A stretch of DNA of 64,000 bases from Hymenobacter ruricola (lineage in GTDB: Bacteria; Bacteroidota; Bacteroidia; Cytophagales; Hymenobacteraceae): NCBI RefSeq assembly GCF_015694525.1, contig NZ_JADQDM010000006.1:124001-188000 (forward strand). The letters run 5' to 3'. Of this stretch, positions 51,217-59,907 are shown one piece after another. The notes beneath the pieces are model-generated. The model searched no databases, had not been told where the DNA came from, and was given only the letters and a program-made list of their open reading frames with translations. Position 1 is the stretch's first letter. Every line of letters begins with the position of its first letter. The translations under genes and the position numbers were made by a program.

Positions 51217-52215
51217 TTACTTGGTCAACGCGGCCACGTCGGCCAGCCACAAATCCAATAGTTCGATTTCCTGGGCCGTCACAATGTTTTCCTTGGCCAG
51301 CTCGGCGTAGGCGCGGCGCAGGTTTTCGCTCACGGTGTTGGCCGGGTCGATGGCGCGCTTCACGGCCGCAATCACGCGGTTGGGGTGCAGGTAGCAGGGA
51401 ATTTCCGACTCAAAATCCTTCACGTAATCGTGCGGGTTGCGCTCCTGCAGCACCGTGGCTTCGGTGAAGCCCAGGCGGTAGCCGTGTGCCCACATGATGG
51501 GCTGGGCCACCAGACCGCGCAGAATGTCGGTGAAGCGGAACGTAACGTAGGCCGGCAGGTAGAGCAGCGGGAAAAGCTCCTGGCGCACGGCCGTGTTCTG
51601 CGAGTTGAAGGGGCAGAGCGTACCTTCGGGCAGGACGATGGGGGCACGCTTGTCGAAGAAAATCTCGGTGTTGTCGACCAAGCGGTAGATGGCATCCACG
51701 TCCGGGTCGGAATCGGCCAAGCCCTGCCAGAAACCGATTTTAGCCGTTTCGGCCGTCAGGTCGGCCTCTTTCAGGTTGTGGTCGTCGTTCAAAATCAGGT
51801 CCAGCGGATAGCCGCGGGGCCAGATGTGGTGGCTGGTGAAGTTCTTGTAGATGTTCACGAAGCCTTTATCGGCCGGCGCGGTGTCAAACTGGCCTTCAAA
51901 GGCCGGAAATACCCAGCCATCATAGGGAATGTTGTCGTCATCGGTGTCCACAATGACCGTGGCACCGGCCTGAATGGCGTGCAGGTAGCCCAACATCTTG
52001 CGGCCGTAGTGGTTGAACGGCAGCTTTTCGCTCATGCGGAACCCTTGGGCTTCCTGAGCAGCCACCGACAGGTATTTCACGCCGTCGGCCTGCCAGTCGG
52101 CGGGCGATTTTTTGTCGCCGGCCACCACGAGCTGGTATTCGGGCATGGCCGCAATCTTGGTAACTGCTTTAGTAGGAGCGAAAATAGAGGTGATGACTAC
52201 GTAGGTCTTTGACAT
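51217..52215 (-). CDS. DUF288 / STELLO-like glycosyltransferase
   Basis: The 332-residue protein starts MSKTYVVITSIFAPTKAV. It contains VAGDKKSPADW, KLPFNHYGRKMLGYLHAI and VIVDTDDDNIPYDGW. This order of blocks matches the DUF288 family, known from the plant STELLO proteins and from scattered bacteria and protists. DTDDDN is presumably the nucleotide-sugar and metal site. The acceptor and sugar are unknown. It is the first gene after a good -7 promoter box and so leads the gmd-containing operon. Confidence 0.8.
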   Translation of the reverse strand: MSKTYVVITSIFAPTKAVTKIAAMPEYQLVVAGDKKSPADWQADGVKYLSVAAQEAQGFRMSEKLPFNHYGRKMLGYLHAIQAGATVIVDTDDDNIPYDGWVFPAFEGQFDTAPADKGFVNIYKNFTSHHIWPRGYPLDLILNDDHNLKEADLTAETAKIGFWQGLADSDPDVDAIYRLVDNTEIFFDKRAPIVLPEGTLCPFNSQNTAVRQELFPLLYLPAYVTFRFTDILRGLVAQPIMWAHGYRLGFTEATVLQERNPHDYVKDFESEIPCYLHPNRVIAAVKRAIDPANTVSENLRRAYAELAKENIVTAQEIELLDLWLADVAALTK

Positions 52216-52271
52216 AAAGTGGGGCAACAAAAAGAATCCTGGTGAGCCATCCCTGTTCCGGTTGGCCGAGG

Positions 52272-52279
52272 CAAAGGTA
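52272..52279 (-). promoter_or_regulatory. -7 promoter box (TACCTTTG), minus strand
   Basis: An exact TAnnTTTG match 56 bases before the DUF288-like ATG. It would start the long transcript through fcl, gmd, the second flippase and the SDR pair. Confidence 0.5.
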
Positions 52280-52311
52280 CGTCAGCTTAGCGCGTGTAAC
52301 ACGCTATGGCT

Positions 52312-53508
52312 TTACAAAGCCATGCGGTCGAGCAGGGCAGCGAAGCTGGCCGCGTAAGCGGGGCGGGTGTGGTGGGCCGCCGCAAAGGCTTGCACCGCCG
52401 CCGAGCGTCGGGCCAACTCGGCTTCGGGCCAGGCCAGCATTGTTTGCACGTGCTCGCGCATGGCGGCAATGATGGCGTCGGGCTCCTGGCTGGCAATTTC
52501 AAAGCCCAAGTGGGCGGCCCGCACCGTGGCGGTCTGCGTCACAAGGGGGATGAGGCCGAAATGCAGCAGCTGGGCCACCGCCCCTCCCCCGCCCTCCGAA
52601 GCACTAGGATACACGGCGCCGATGCAGTTGTTGGCGATTTTGGCGAAGGCCGGCTTGGCCACGTCGACCCAGCCCAGGTAGTGCAGGTTGGGGTGCGCGT
52701 CGAGCAGCGGCTTGAGCCACTGCCAGAGGCGCGGCTCCCGTTCGATGCCGCCCGCGATGTAGAGGTGAGCTTCCGGCAGTTCGCGAAATGCTTCCACGGC
52801 CAGGTCCAGCCCTTTGAGCACCGCGCCGCCGCTGCCTAGCCACAGAAAGTTGGTGCGGGCGGCGGGCACGTTTTTGGGCACGTGCGCCGGCACCTCGGCC
52901 ACGGAAATATCGAGCTGATGTCGCTCGGGGCGCGCGTTGTAGAGCAGGCCCTGGAAGGGCGTGCCCAGCAGGGTGATGTAATCGGCGTACTCATCGGAGA
53001 AGCTGATGCGGGTCTGGCGCTCGGGCCGCACCCAAATGCCGGTGCGGTCCCGAAACGCTTTGATGCGCATCATCTCGGCCAGGTTCTGAAAGGCCCAGTG
53101 GTTTTCGGTGCAGTAGAAAACTTTTTTGACCGGCAGTTCGGGGGGGCATTCGGCTAGTCGGTCGCTCTGCACAAAAGCGGCGGCGTAGCGCGGCCAGTCG
53201 ATGGGCTCGGGGCAGAACACGTCATAGAAATCGACCACGTAGCCGCGCTCGTTCAGCTGGCGCACCATCTCGGCAATCTCCCAGTACATGGAATGCTCGT
53301 TGAGCATGGGCGCGCTTTCGAGCTTGCCGGCCACGTAGTATGGCATGGCGTGCATCACATAAACCACCAGCGCGCGGGGCGCCGCCGGCCCCAGCTTGCC
53401 CAGCCCAATGTCGCGGATGGACCCACCGCCGAGAGGCGCGAATAGCCGGTCGGCCGTTTGGCGCAACGCTTGGGCCAAGCGGAAACGAATGCCGCGAATT
53501 GTAGGCAT
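52312..53508 (-). CDS. Glycosyltransferase family 4-like
   Basis: This 398-residue GT-B enzyme has the middle block NFLWLGSGGAVLKGLDLAVE and the donor-binding YPSASEGGGGAVAQLLHFGL. The N-terminal half is divergent, with KVFYCTENHWAFQN. It is the last gene of the fdt-led operon and lies 29 bases after a GT2. Donor unknown, possibly dTDP-3-acylamino-3,6-dideoxyhexose. Confidence 0.82.
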   Translation of the reverse strand: MPTIRGIRFRLAQALRQTADRLFAPLGGGSIRDIGLGKLGPAAPRALVVYVMHAMPYYVAGKLESAPMLNEHSMYWEIAEMVRQLNERGYVVDFYDVFCPEPIDWPRYAAAFVQSDRLAECPPELPVKKVFYCTENHWAFQNLAEMMRIKAFRDRTGIWVRPERQTRISFSDEYADYITLLGTPFQGLLYNARPERHQLDISVAEVPAHVPKNVPAARTNFLWLGSGGAVLKGLDLAVEAFRELPEAHLYIAGGIEREPRLWQWLKPLLDAHPNLHYLGWVDVAKPAFAKIANNCIGAVYPSASEGGGGAVAQLLHFGLIPLVTQTATVRAAHLGFEIASQEPDAIIAAMREHVQTMLAWPEAELARRSAAVQAFAAAHHTRPAYAASFAALLDRMAL

Positions 53509-53537
53509 GATGTGCTTCTGGGAACTGCGTAAATAAT

Positions 53538-54527
53538 TTAATGACCGGCCGCCACGTTCGTGCCGCCTTTGCCCGTCACCCGCTTGAGGGTTCCGAAAGC
53601 GCTAGCCACCGCGGTAGCGGGCACGCCCAGGTGGGCAGCCAGCAGCAAGGCCAGACCGCGTGCGTGCCGGTGCTGCTGCCAGCTCCGGCGCAGCCACTTC
53701 ACGCTGTCGGGGCTACCCAGCAGGTAGAGCTGCTCCGAGAACTCGCGCAGGTGGCGGGCGATGATGGCATCGCCTTCCGGACTCACGCCCACGTGCTTTT
53801 GCAGCAGGCGGAGGTTGGTTTCGATAATCTGGGCGCGGCGCTTGTGCAGGGCCGAAGCGCCGTGAATGCGGTAGTGACAGGTGACTTCGGGCTGGTACAG
53901 AAAATCAAACTCGCGGGATATGCGCAGCCACATGTCCCAGTCCTCATAGGCCAAATTTTCATCGAAGGGTCCCACTTGGTCGAAGCACTCGCGGCGGATG
54001 AGCACGGTCATGGCGCCCAGGAAATTGGTTTTCAGCATTTCCAACCACACATTACCCGAGAAAGGCGTAATTTGGCCCGTCTCATATACCGACGGAACGA
54101 TGACCTTGCCAGCCGGGTCAATTTTGCTTACGTCGCTGTACACCAATCCCACTTTGGCAGAGGCAGCTTCAAGCAGCGCCACCTGAGCGGTGAGTTTCTC
54201 GGGCAGGAAAAGGTCATCGGAACCGATAATGGAGATGTATTTTCCTTTGGCAGCGTTCAGAAACCGGTTGAAGGTATGGCACACGCCTCGGTTGGGGTTG
54301 TTCACCAACAATTGCCCTTTCACTTCGGAATGGGTTTTAAGCCAATCCGCAATCAATTCGGCGGAGTCGTCTTTAGAACCGTCATCGACCACCACCAATT
54401 CCCAATGCGGATACGTCTGATTCCGAATGCTTTCCAGCGTTTCGACGATATAAGCCGCGTTGTTATACGAAGCGACGCCGATGCTGACCAATGGCCCAGT
54501 TCCTAGCGCGGAAGCAGCAGGGCTCAT
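53538..54527 (-). CDS. Glycosyltransferase family 2
   Basis: The 329-residue GT-A enzyme has VSIGVASYNNAAYIVETLES, VVVDDGSKDDSAEL and the metal site ISIIGSDDLFLP. YEDWDMWLRIS is the typical acceptor-side ED motif. Its start overlaps the acyltransferase stop (ATGA), so it is translationally coupled to the fdt cassette. Confidence 0.9.
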   Translation of the reverse strand: MSPAASALGTGPLVSIGVASYNNAAYIVETLESIRNQTYPHWELVVVDDGSKDDSAELIADWLKTHSEVKGQLLVNNPNRGVCHTFNRFLNAAKGKYISIIGSDDLFLPEKLTAQVALLEAASAKVGLVYSDVSKIDPAGKVIVPSVYETGQITPFSGNVWLEMLKTNFLGAMTVLIRRECFDQVGPFDENLAYEDWDMWLRISREFDFLYQPEVTCHYRIHGASALHKRRAQIIETNLRLLQKHVGVSPEGDAIIARHLREFSEQLYLLGSPDSVKWLRRSWQQHRHARGLALLLAAHLGVPATAVASAFGTLKRVTGKGGTNVAAGH

Positions 54528-55138
54528 ATGGCTGCCACGGTGTTCGCCACGGGCTCCAGGCCGGCGGGCGTTTCGTGGTACCGGGCGCCGGTTGCGGCTG
54601 CGTGCCAGTGGCCAGGCTGATTGGGCACTGGCAGCAACTTATCGCCTTGTTCATCAACCCAGCCGTGCTGGCGAGCGGGGTTGCCGTACACCAGCGCGTA
54701 GGCGGGCACGTCGCGGGTGACCACGGCGCCGATGCCCGTCAGGGCGTACCGGCCAATGGTGATGCCAGCGAGAATAGTGGAGTTGGCCCCCAGCGACGCA
54801 CCGTGCTGCACCACCGTGGGCAGCAAAGCATATGCGGCGTTTTTACTGCGTGGACGTACGTCGTTGGTGAACACCACATTAGGCCCCACGAAAACATTGT
54901 TTTCCAGCACGATGCCGTCCCAGAGATACACGCCACACTTCAGGGTTACGTCGTTGCCGATGGTGACCTTGTTTTCGACAAAGCAATGGTCGCAGATGTT
55001 GCAGCCGGTGCCTATTGTGGCGCCCGGCAACACGTGCGCAAAGGCCCATACCCGAGTGCCGGCGCCAATGGCCGTACTTTCCACCAGGGCCTGGGGGTGG
55101 CAGTAATAAGGGCGGTCGGTGGGTGTGGAATCAGGCAT
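54524..55138 (-). CDS. fdtC: Hexapeptide-repeat acyltransferase (FdtC-like)
   Basis: This 204-residue left-handed beta-helix acyltransferase has many [IVL]GxGxx turns (STAIGAGTRVWAFAHVLPG, ATIGTGCNICDHCF). It fits the trimeric acetyl-CoA enzymes that N-acylate dTDP-3-amino-3,6-dideoxyhexoses. The symbol rests on the neighbours fdtA and fdtB. The ATG at 55138 overlaps fdtA by eight bases; the longer frame upstream is an fdtA shadow. A last segment (about 170-204) is an unusual extension. Confidence 0.8.
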   Translation of the reverse strand: MPDSTPTDRPYYCHPQALVESTAIGAGTRVWAFAHVLPGATIGTGCNICDHCFVENKVTIGNDVTLKCGVYLWDGIVLENNVFVGPNVVFTNDVRPRSKNAAYALLPTVVQHGASLGANSTILAGITIGRYALTGIGAVVTRDVPAYALVYGNPARQHGWVDEQGDKLLPVPNQPGHWHAAATGARYHETPAGLEPVANTVAAI

Positions 55139-55541
55139 TGGTCGTAGCAGCCAGCGCTTTAAAATGGTTGTATTCGCGGATGTAGTCGTCTTCGCTGTAC
55201 TCCATCGAAGCCAAGCACATGAGCACCGCGTTGTGTGAAAACTTGATGGTGCGCCAGTACAGCTTGGGAATGTAGAGGCCGAGGTTGGGAGAATCGAGCA
55301 CGAAGGTTTCGGACTTGCCGTCCAGCCCTTCGAGCACGAACTCAATCCGGCCGCTGGTGGCAAAAATTAACTGTTCTAAATCGTGGTGGGCATGGTGTCC
55401 CCGAATCACGGAATCGGGGGTGAAGTACGTCCAGTACACCCGTTGCACGATGAATGGCAAGGTGCTGTTTTCGCCCACCGTGATATACCCCAGGGCGGGA
55501 GAGCCTATTTTGGAAAACTCAATCAGACGAGGAACCGACAT
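55131..55541 (-). CDS. fdtA: dTDP-4-keto-6-deoxyhexose 3,4-ketoisomerase (FdtA/WxcM-like)
   Basis: This 136-residue cupin-fold isomerase moves the keto group of a dTDP-4-keto-6-deoxyhexose from C4 to C3. It has the family blocks VIRGHHAHHDLEQL (active-site His), DSPNLGLYIPKLYWR and the ending YSEDDYIREYNHF. The ATG of MSVPRLIEFSK was chosen. Isomer outcome (FdtA or QdtA type) cannot be told from sequence alone. It lies between the aminotransferase and acyltransferase genes. Confidence 0.88.
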   Translation of the reverse strand: MSVPRLIEFSKIGSPALGYITVGENSTLPFIVQRVYWTYFTPDSVIRGHHAHHDLEQLIFATSGRIEFVLEGLDGKSETFVLDSPNLGLYIPKLYWRTIKFSHNAVLMCLASMEYSEDDYIREYNHFKALAATTNA

Positions 55542-55574
55542 GGGAGGAGTATAGCGTAAAAAAGCAGTCAACAG

Positions 55575-56681
55575 CTAGCGGCCGAAGAACTCGCGCACGG
55601 CAGCGGCCACGGCTACTACGTGTTCCTCCGTCATGCCGGGCCACATGGGCAGGCTCAGGCTGGTCGCGGCCAGTTCTTCAGCTATGGGGTAGGTGCCGGC
55701 CGGAATGTTGAGGTGGGCGTAGGCCTGCTGGCGGTGCGGCGGCACGGGGTAGTGAATGAGGGTGCCGATGCCGGCCTCGGTGAGGTGGGTTTGCAGAGCG
55801 TCGCGCTGGTTGGTGCGCACCACGTAGAGATGGTAGACGTGGGTGGCCCCGTCGGCCACGGCCGGCAGCTGCAGCCCTTCGATGCCGGCGAGGTGCTGGT
55901 CGTAGAGGGCGGCCACGCCTTGGCGCTGGGCAGTCCAGCTGGGCAACTGCGGCAGTTTCACGCGCAGCACGGCAGCTTGCAGCTCGTCGAGGCGGGAGTT
56001 GTGGCCGATGACTTCGTTGTAGTACTTCTGCTGCGAGCCGTAGTTGCGCAGCGTGCGGATTTTGGTGCCCAGGGCTTCGTCGTTGGTGGTCACGGCGCCG
56101 GCGTCGCCAAGGGCGCCCAGGTTCTTGCCGGGGTAAAAGCTGGTGCCGTTCACCTGGCCGAAGCTGCCGGTGAGGCCGCCCTGCCAGGTAGCGCCCTGCG
56201 ATTGGGCGTTGTCTTCGACCACCCACAGGCCGTGGCGCCGGGCCACTTCCTGGATGGGGCCCATCTCGCAGGCCTGGCCGTAGAGGTGCACCGGCATGAT
56301 GCCCTTGGTGCGCGGTGTGATGGCGGCTTCGAGGCGGGCGGGGTCGAGGTTGTAGGTGCGCGGGTTGGGCTCGACGGGTACCGGCACGCCGCCAACGAAT
56401 GAGATGGCCAGCCAAGTGGCGATGTAAGTATTGCTGGGCACGATGACTTCGTCGCCGGGCTGCACCCCCAGGGCCTCCAGCGCCAGGTGCAGCGCGTCGA
56501 GGCCGTTGGCTACGCCGATGGTGTGAGCCACCTTATTGAACGTGCTGTATTCAGATTCGAAAGCCTTTACCTGCTCGCCCAGCACGTACCACTGCCTGTC
56601 GTAGACGTCGGCCATGGCGGCCAGCATTTCGGAGCGGATGGGGTCGTGCTGCGGGGCAAAAGAGAGAAATGGAATGGTCAT
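55575..56681 (-). CDS. fdtB: DegT-family aminotransferase, probable dTDP-3-amino-3,6-dideoxyhexose synthase (FdtB-like)
   Basis: The 368-residue PLP enzyme has the Schiff-base Lys in [30 protein letters not shown] and [13 protein letters not shown]. The [11 protein letters not shown] form is typical of C3 aminotransferases of the FdtB/QdtB/DesV kind. It is the first gene of the fdtB-fdtA-fdtC cassette and is preceded by a good -7 box. No rmlA or rmlB is in the window, so dTDP-4-keto-6-deoxyglucose must come from elsewhere. Confidence 0.88.
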   Translation of the reverse strand: MTIPFLSFAPQHDPIRSEMLAAMADVYDRQWYVLGEQVKAFESEYSTFNKVAHTIGVANGLDALHLALEALGVQPGDEVIVPSNTYIATWLAISFVGGVPVPVEPNPRTYNLDPARLEAAITPRTKGIMPVHLYGQACEMGPIQEVARRHGLWVVEDNAQSQGATWQGGLTGSFGQVNGTSFYPGKNLGALGDAGAVTTNDEALGTKIRTLRNYGSQQKYYNEVIGHNSRLDELQAAVLRVKLPQLPSWTAQRQGVAALYDQHLAGIEGLQLPAVADGATHVYHLYVVRTNQRDALQTHLTEAGIGTLIHYPVPPHRQQAYAHLNIPAGTYPIAEELAATSLSLPMWPGMTEEHVVAVAAAVREFFGR

Positions 56682-56713
56682 GAACGAGGCCGGAGAAGCA
56701 GAATTATGGACTG

Positions 56714-56721
56714 CAAAGATA
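56714..56721 (-). promoter_or_regulatory. -7 promoter box (TATCTTTG), minus strand
   Basis: An exact TAnnTTTG match 32 bases before the fdtB ATG. It gives the fdt cassette and its two glycosyltransferases their own transcript. Confidence 0.5.
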
Positions 56722-56859
56722 GCAGGGTCCTACCCGACCCGGCATCAGCGGCGGCATCTTCTTGTGGCTGGGCTGCTTTCGGTAGCGCTAAATAGGGTTA
56801 CTCGCGCTTTTCGCCCGTTCGATTCCATTTTACAGATTATCGATTCTGAGCCGCGTTAT

Positions 56860-58863
56860 TCATTTTTGGCCTGCCTCAATTAGCTCAGCAGTATTGGGTT
56901 GTTGCATGGTCGGCGGGGCCGCTGGCTTCAGCACGTACAGCACTTCGCCCGAGGTAGCGTCATGGTAGCTCGTGCGCACCAGCGGGCGCAGCGAAAGTGG
57001 CAGCACGGCCCGGCGCGAGGCGCAAATGAACGCCAGTCCGGCTCGCCGCACCATTGCCACCGGCAGGCTGTCGGGCGGCACTGGGCGGCCTGCCAGGCGC
57101 TCGAACTGCCCCAGCCGGTAGAGCGTGGTGTTGCGCTGGGCTTGCCGCGCTTCAATGGCGCTGCGCGCAAAGCGCGGGTCGGTGTCCAGGCTGTCGGGCA
57201 CCAGCGCCGACAGCGACAGCAGCTGGTAGTCGTTTTTAAAATTGGACACGTAGGTGCCCGCCGTGTAGGAATCAGCCCACAGCATATAAGCGTTTTCGTA
57301 GTCGGCATCGGCCAACAGGTACCCGCCGCGGTTGGGCAGGCTGCGCAGCACTGGCCCCACCTGCCGCAAAAACTGGTCGGAAAAGCGGCCGTTGCCGGCG
57401 CTGTCGGTGCGGGCGTTGAGCAGGGCCAACCCGGCCAGGCCGGCCAGGGCCAGCAGGGGCCGCGTGGCGCCGGGGCCCCGCACCGCACGGCCCAGCAGCA
57501 CGGCCAGCACGGCCGCCGAGAGGGGCAGAATGGGGTTGGAAAAAAACTGAAACCCGTCGAGGTAGTGGTGGCCGATGGCGCGCATCAGGGCCGCACCCAG
57601 CACGGTGGCCGCGGCCCAGGCCAGCAGCGGCCGGTGGGCGGGGTCCAGGGCGTGGGGGCCTTGCCGGTAGCCCAGCGCCGCCACCAGCCCGGCGTAGCCC
57701 GCGTAGTAAAGCGCGTACGTGAGCAACGCGCCGATGGCAATGTTGAGCACCAGCCGCGCTTCGCTGAGCGGCGGCACGATGGTGGCCAGCGCCACGGCCC
57801 GCTCCGCCCCCGGAAACTGAAACGGCTCGGGGCGTAGCAGGTAAAACAGTCCCAGCAAGAGCCCCGCCCCCGCCGTGGGCAGCACTAGCGCCGCTGCCTC
57901 GCGCCACGACGCCCGCCCGGTGGCCCGCAGGTACAGCGCCAGGCCCACCGCCCCGATGCCGATGGCCGCCGCTGTGGAAATGAACGCCAGCGTCACGGTG
58001 GCCAGGGCCAGTCCGGTTGCCCGGTAGCGCTGGCGCAGCAGCAGCAGCACGCTCAGCAGCTCAAATAAGTAAATGGAGCCCAGCTTCGGGTTCAGCACCA
58101 GCGGCAGGTGCGCCAGCAGAGAGCCGTGAACCACCGCCGGAAACCGCGTCAGGTACGGCCAGCAGGTGCCCGTGACGGTGAGCGTGGCCAGCCCCAGCAC
58201 CGCCGCCCACCCGGGCCGCAGCCCACCGTGCGCGTAAATGGCCGCAAAGCCCACCGCACTCACCGTGAGCAGCACGCTGGCCACGCTCACGAAGCAGACC
58301 CAGACGGAGGGCAGTCCCGTGACGCGCACGGCCAGGGCATTGAGCCACAAGCCGAAATAATGGTAGGGCTGCGCGGTTTGAAACTGCGGGTACAGCACCT
58401 CCAGCGAATTGGTTTCGATGCCCAAATGGTTGAGCGGCAGCGTGAGGCGGCTGTAGTACACGTAGTCGTGAAACGGCGTTTGCAGAAACGCCGCGCCCGG
58501 CTCGTACACCAGCAAAAACTGCCCGGCAAACACCAGCAGCCCCATGCCCAGCCCCCAGCCCAGGTACCGCCGCCAAGGAAAAGCGAACGTGGAAACCGGC
58601 CCCGGGCCCGCTGTTTCGCGCAGGGCGTGCAGCACGCCCAGCACCAGCAGCAGCACCGGCAGCAAGGTGGTGGCGCCACGCGTCTGGAGAATGGCGTAGC
58701 CGCCCGCCAGCAGGGCCAGCCCGCTAAGCAACCGCAGGAAAATGGCAAAAAAAGCTTCGTCGGCCGCCGGGCGCAGCCACCGCACGAGCACTGCGCCCAG
58801 GCCGTAGCTCAGCCCCAGGCCGCCCGCCGCCGCCGCCAGCAGCTGCACACTTATCAACATCAT
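56860..58863 (-). CDS. Large multi-pass membrane protein, GT-C-like
   Basis: The 667-residue protein has about 13-14 membrane helices over the first 480 residues and a soluble extracytoplasmic domain (about 500-667). An early loop FHDYVYYSRLTLPLNHLGIE, after the fourth helix or so, contains acidic and Tyr residues as in GT-C transferases using polyprenyl-phosphate sugars. A GtrB-like transferase, which makes such lipid-linked sugars, is 42 bases upstream. That pairing supports a periplasmic decorating glycosyltransferase. A polymerase role is the alternative. Confidence 0.6.
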   Translation of the reverse strand: MMLISVQLLAAAAGGLGLSYGLGAVLVRWLRPAADEAFFAIFLRLLSGLALLAGGYAILQTRGATTLLPVLLLVLGVLHALRETAGPGPVSTFAFPWRRYLGWGLGMGLLVFAGQFLLVYEPGAAFLQTPFHDYVYYSRLTLPLNHLGIETNSLEVLYPQFQTAQPYHYFGLWLNALAVRVTGLPSVWVCFVSVASVLLTVSAVGFAAIYAHGGLRPGWAAVLGLATLTVTGTCWPYLTRFPAVVHGSLLAHLPLVLNPKLGSIYLFELLSVLLLLRQRYRATGLALATVTLAFISTAAAIGIGAVGLALYLRATGRASWREAAALVLPTAGAGLLLGLFYLLRPEPFQFPGAERAVALATIVPPLSEARLVLNIAIGALLTYALYYAGYAGLVAALGYRQGPHALDPAHRPLLAWAAATVLGAALMRAIGHHYLDGFQFFSNPILPLSAAVLAVLLGRAVRGPGATRPLLALAGLAGLALLNARTDSAGNGRFSDQFLRQVGPVLRSLPNRGGYLLADADYENAYMLWADSYTAGTYVSNFKNDYQLLSLSALVPDSLDTDPRFARSAIEARQAQRNTTLYRLGQFERLAGRPVPPDSLPVAMVRRAGLAFICASRRAVLPLSLRPLVRTSYHDATSGEVLYVLKPAAPPTMQQPNTAELIEAGQK

Positions 58864-58905
58864 CTTTTCACTCTCTTAAGGGACGGTCCCGAACTGGGTT
58901 GGCGG

Positions 58906-59835
58906 CTACTCATACACGTCGCGCACCACGTAGAGGGGGCGCTGCCGGGCCGCGTCCAGCCCGCGCCACACGTATTCACCTATCACGCCCAGGGCTATCA
59001 TCTGAAAAGCCGACACCACCAGCAGCACCACCATGAGGGTGGTCCAGCCCGCGGGCTCGTTGGGATGCAGAATTTTGAGGGCAATGACGTACATCCCGTA
59101 AACCAGCGCGACGAGGCCCAGCCCCAGGCCCAGCCCCGAAATGGCGCGGATGGGCACAAAGGAGAAGGCCATCAGCGAATCGATGAACAGCTTGATTTTC
59201 TTGGAAAGTGTCCAGCGCGAGGTGCCAATCTGGCGCCTGCGCCGCGTGTACGGGATGTTGACGTAGGCAAACCCCAGCCACACCATCAGGTAGAACACGT
59301 TGGAGTTGCGCTCGTGCAGCTTGAGCACTTCGGTGGCCACCTGCCGGTCGAAAAACACAAAATCGAAGCCGCCGTCGGGGATGTTGCGCAGCGCCAGGTT
59401 CTTCATCAGCCAATGAAACAGCTTGGCCAGGGTATACGAGAAGCCGGTTTCTTCGCGGTCCTGCCGGTTGCCGATGACCAGCTTAAACCCTTGCTGCCAG
59501 TGCCCATACATGCGGGCCATCAGCTCGGGCGGGTCCTGCAGGTCGGCTGTGATGACGGCCTGGCAGTCGCCGGTGGCGTGGGCCATGCCGGCCACAATGG
59601 CGTTGTAAGAGCCCACGTTGCCGGCCAGGTCCACCACCCGGATGCGGCCGGGAAACTGCTCCTGCACGCGGCGCAGGGCCCCCAGCGTATCGTCGCCGGA
59701 CCCGTCGTTGACGAAAATGTACTCAAACGTTACCTCCGGAGGGAAATTTGCCTCGTTGGCCATCAACTCCCGCGTCGTCACCGGAATATTCTCCTCGTTG
59801 TAATAGCAGGGAATGATGACGGAAAGCTTGGGCAT
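58906..59835 (-). CDS. Polyprenyl-phosphate glycosyltransferase, GtrB/DPM1-like GT2
   Basis: This 309-residue GT2 enzyme has two C-terminal membrane helices (about 232-255 and 265-290). LSVIIPCYYNEENI, VNDGSGDDTL and the DLQDPPELM motif identify the polyprenyl-phosphate hexose synthase group. These enzymes load a sugar onto undecaprenyl phosphate for flipping and use by a periplasmic GT-C. The neighbouring membrane protein fits that role. Confidence 0.9.
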   Translation of the reverse strand: MPKLSVIIPCYYNEENIPVTTRELMANEANFPPEVTFEYIFVNDGSGDDTLGALRRVQEQFPGRIRVVDLAGNVGSYNAIVAGMAHATGDCQAVITADLQDPPELMARMYGHWQQGFKLVIGNRQDREETGFSYTLAKLFHWLMKNLALRNIPDGGFDFVFFDRQVATEVLKLHERNSNVFYLMVWLGFAYVNIPYTRRRRQIGTSRWTLSKKIKLFIDSLMAFSFVPIRAISGLGLGLGLVALVYGMYVIALKILHPNEPAGWTTLMVVLLVVSAFQMIALGVIGEYVWRGLDAARQRPLYVVRDVYE

Positions 59836-59899
59836 AAAACGGGCGGCAAGGGGCCGGGCGGGGCGAAAACAATTCGCCGGCGGCAGCGCATTAGCGCGC

Positions 59900-59907
59900 C
59901 AAAGTTA
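59900..59907 (-). promoter_or_regulatory. -7 promoter box (TAACTTTG), minus strand
   Basis: An exact TAnnTTTG match 64 bases before the gtrB-like ATG. It overlaps the stop codon of the WecD-like gene. Confidence 0.45.
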
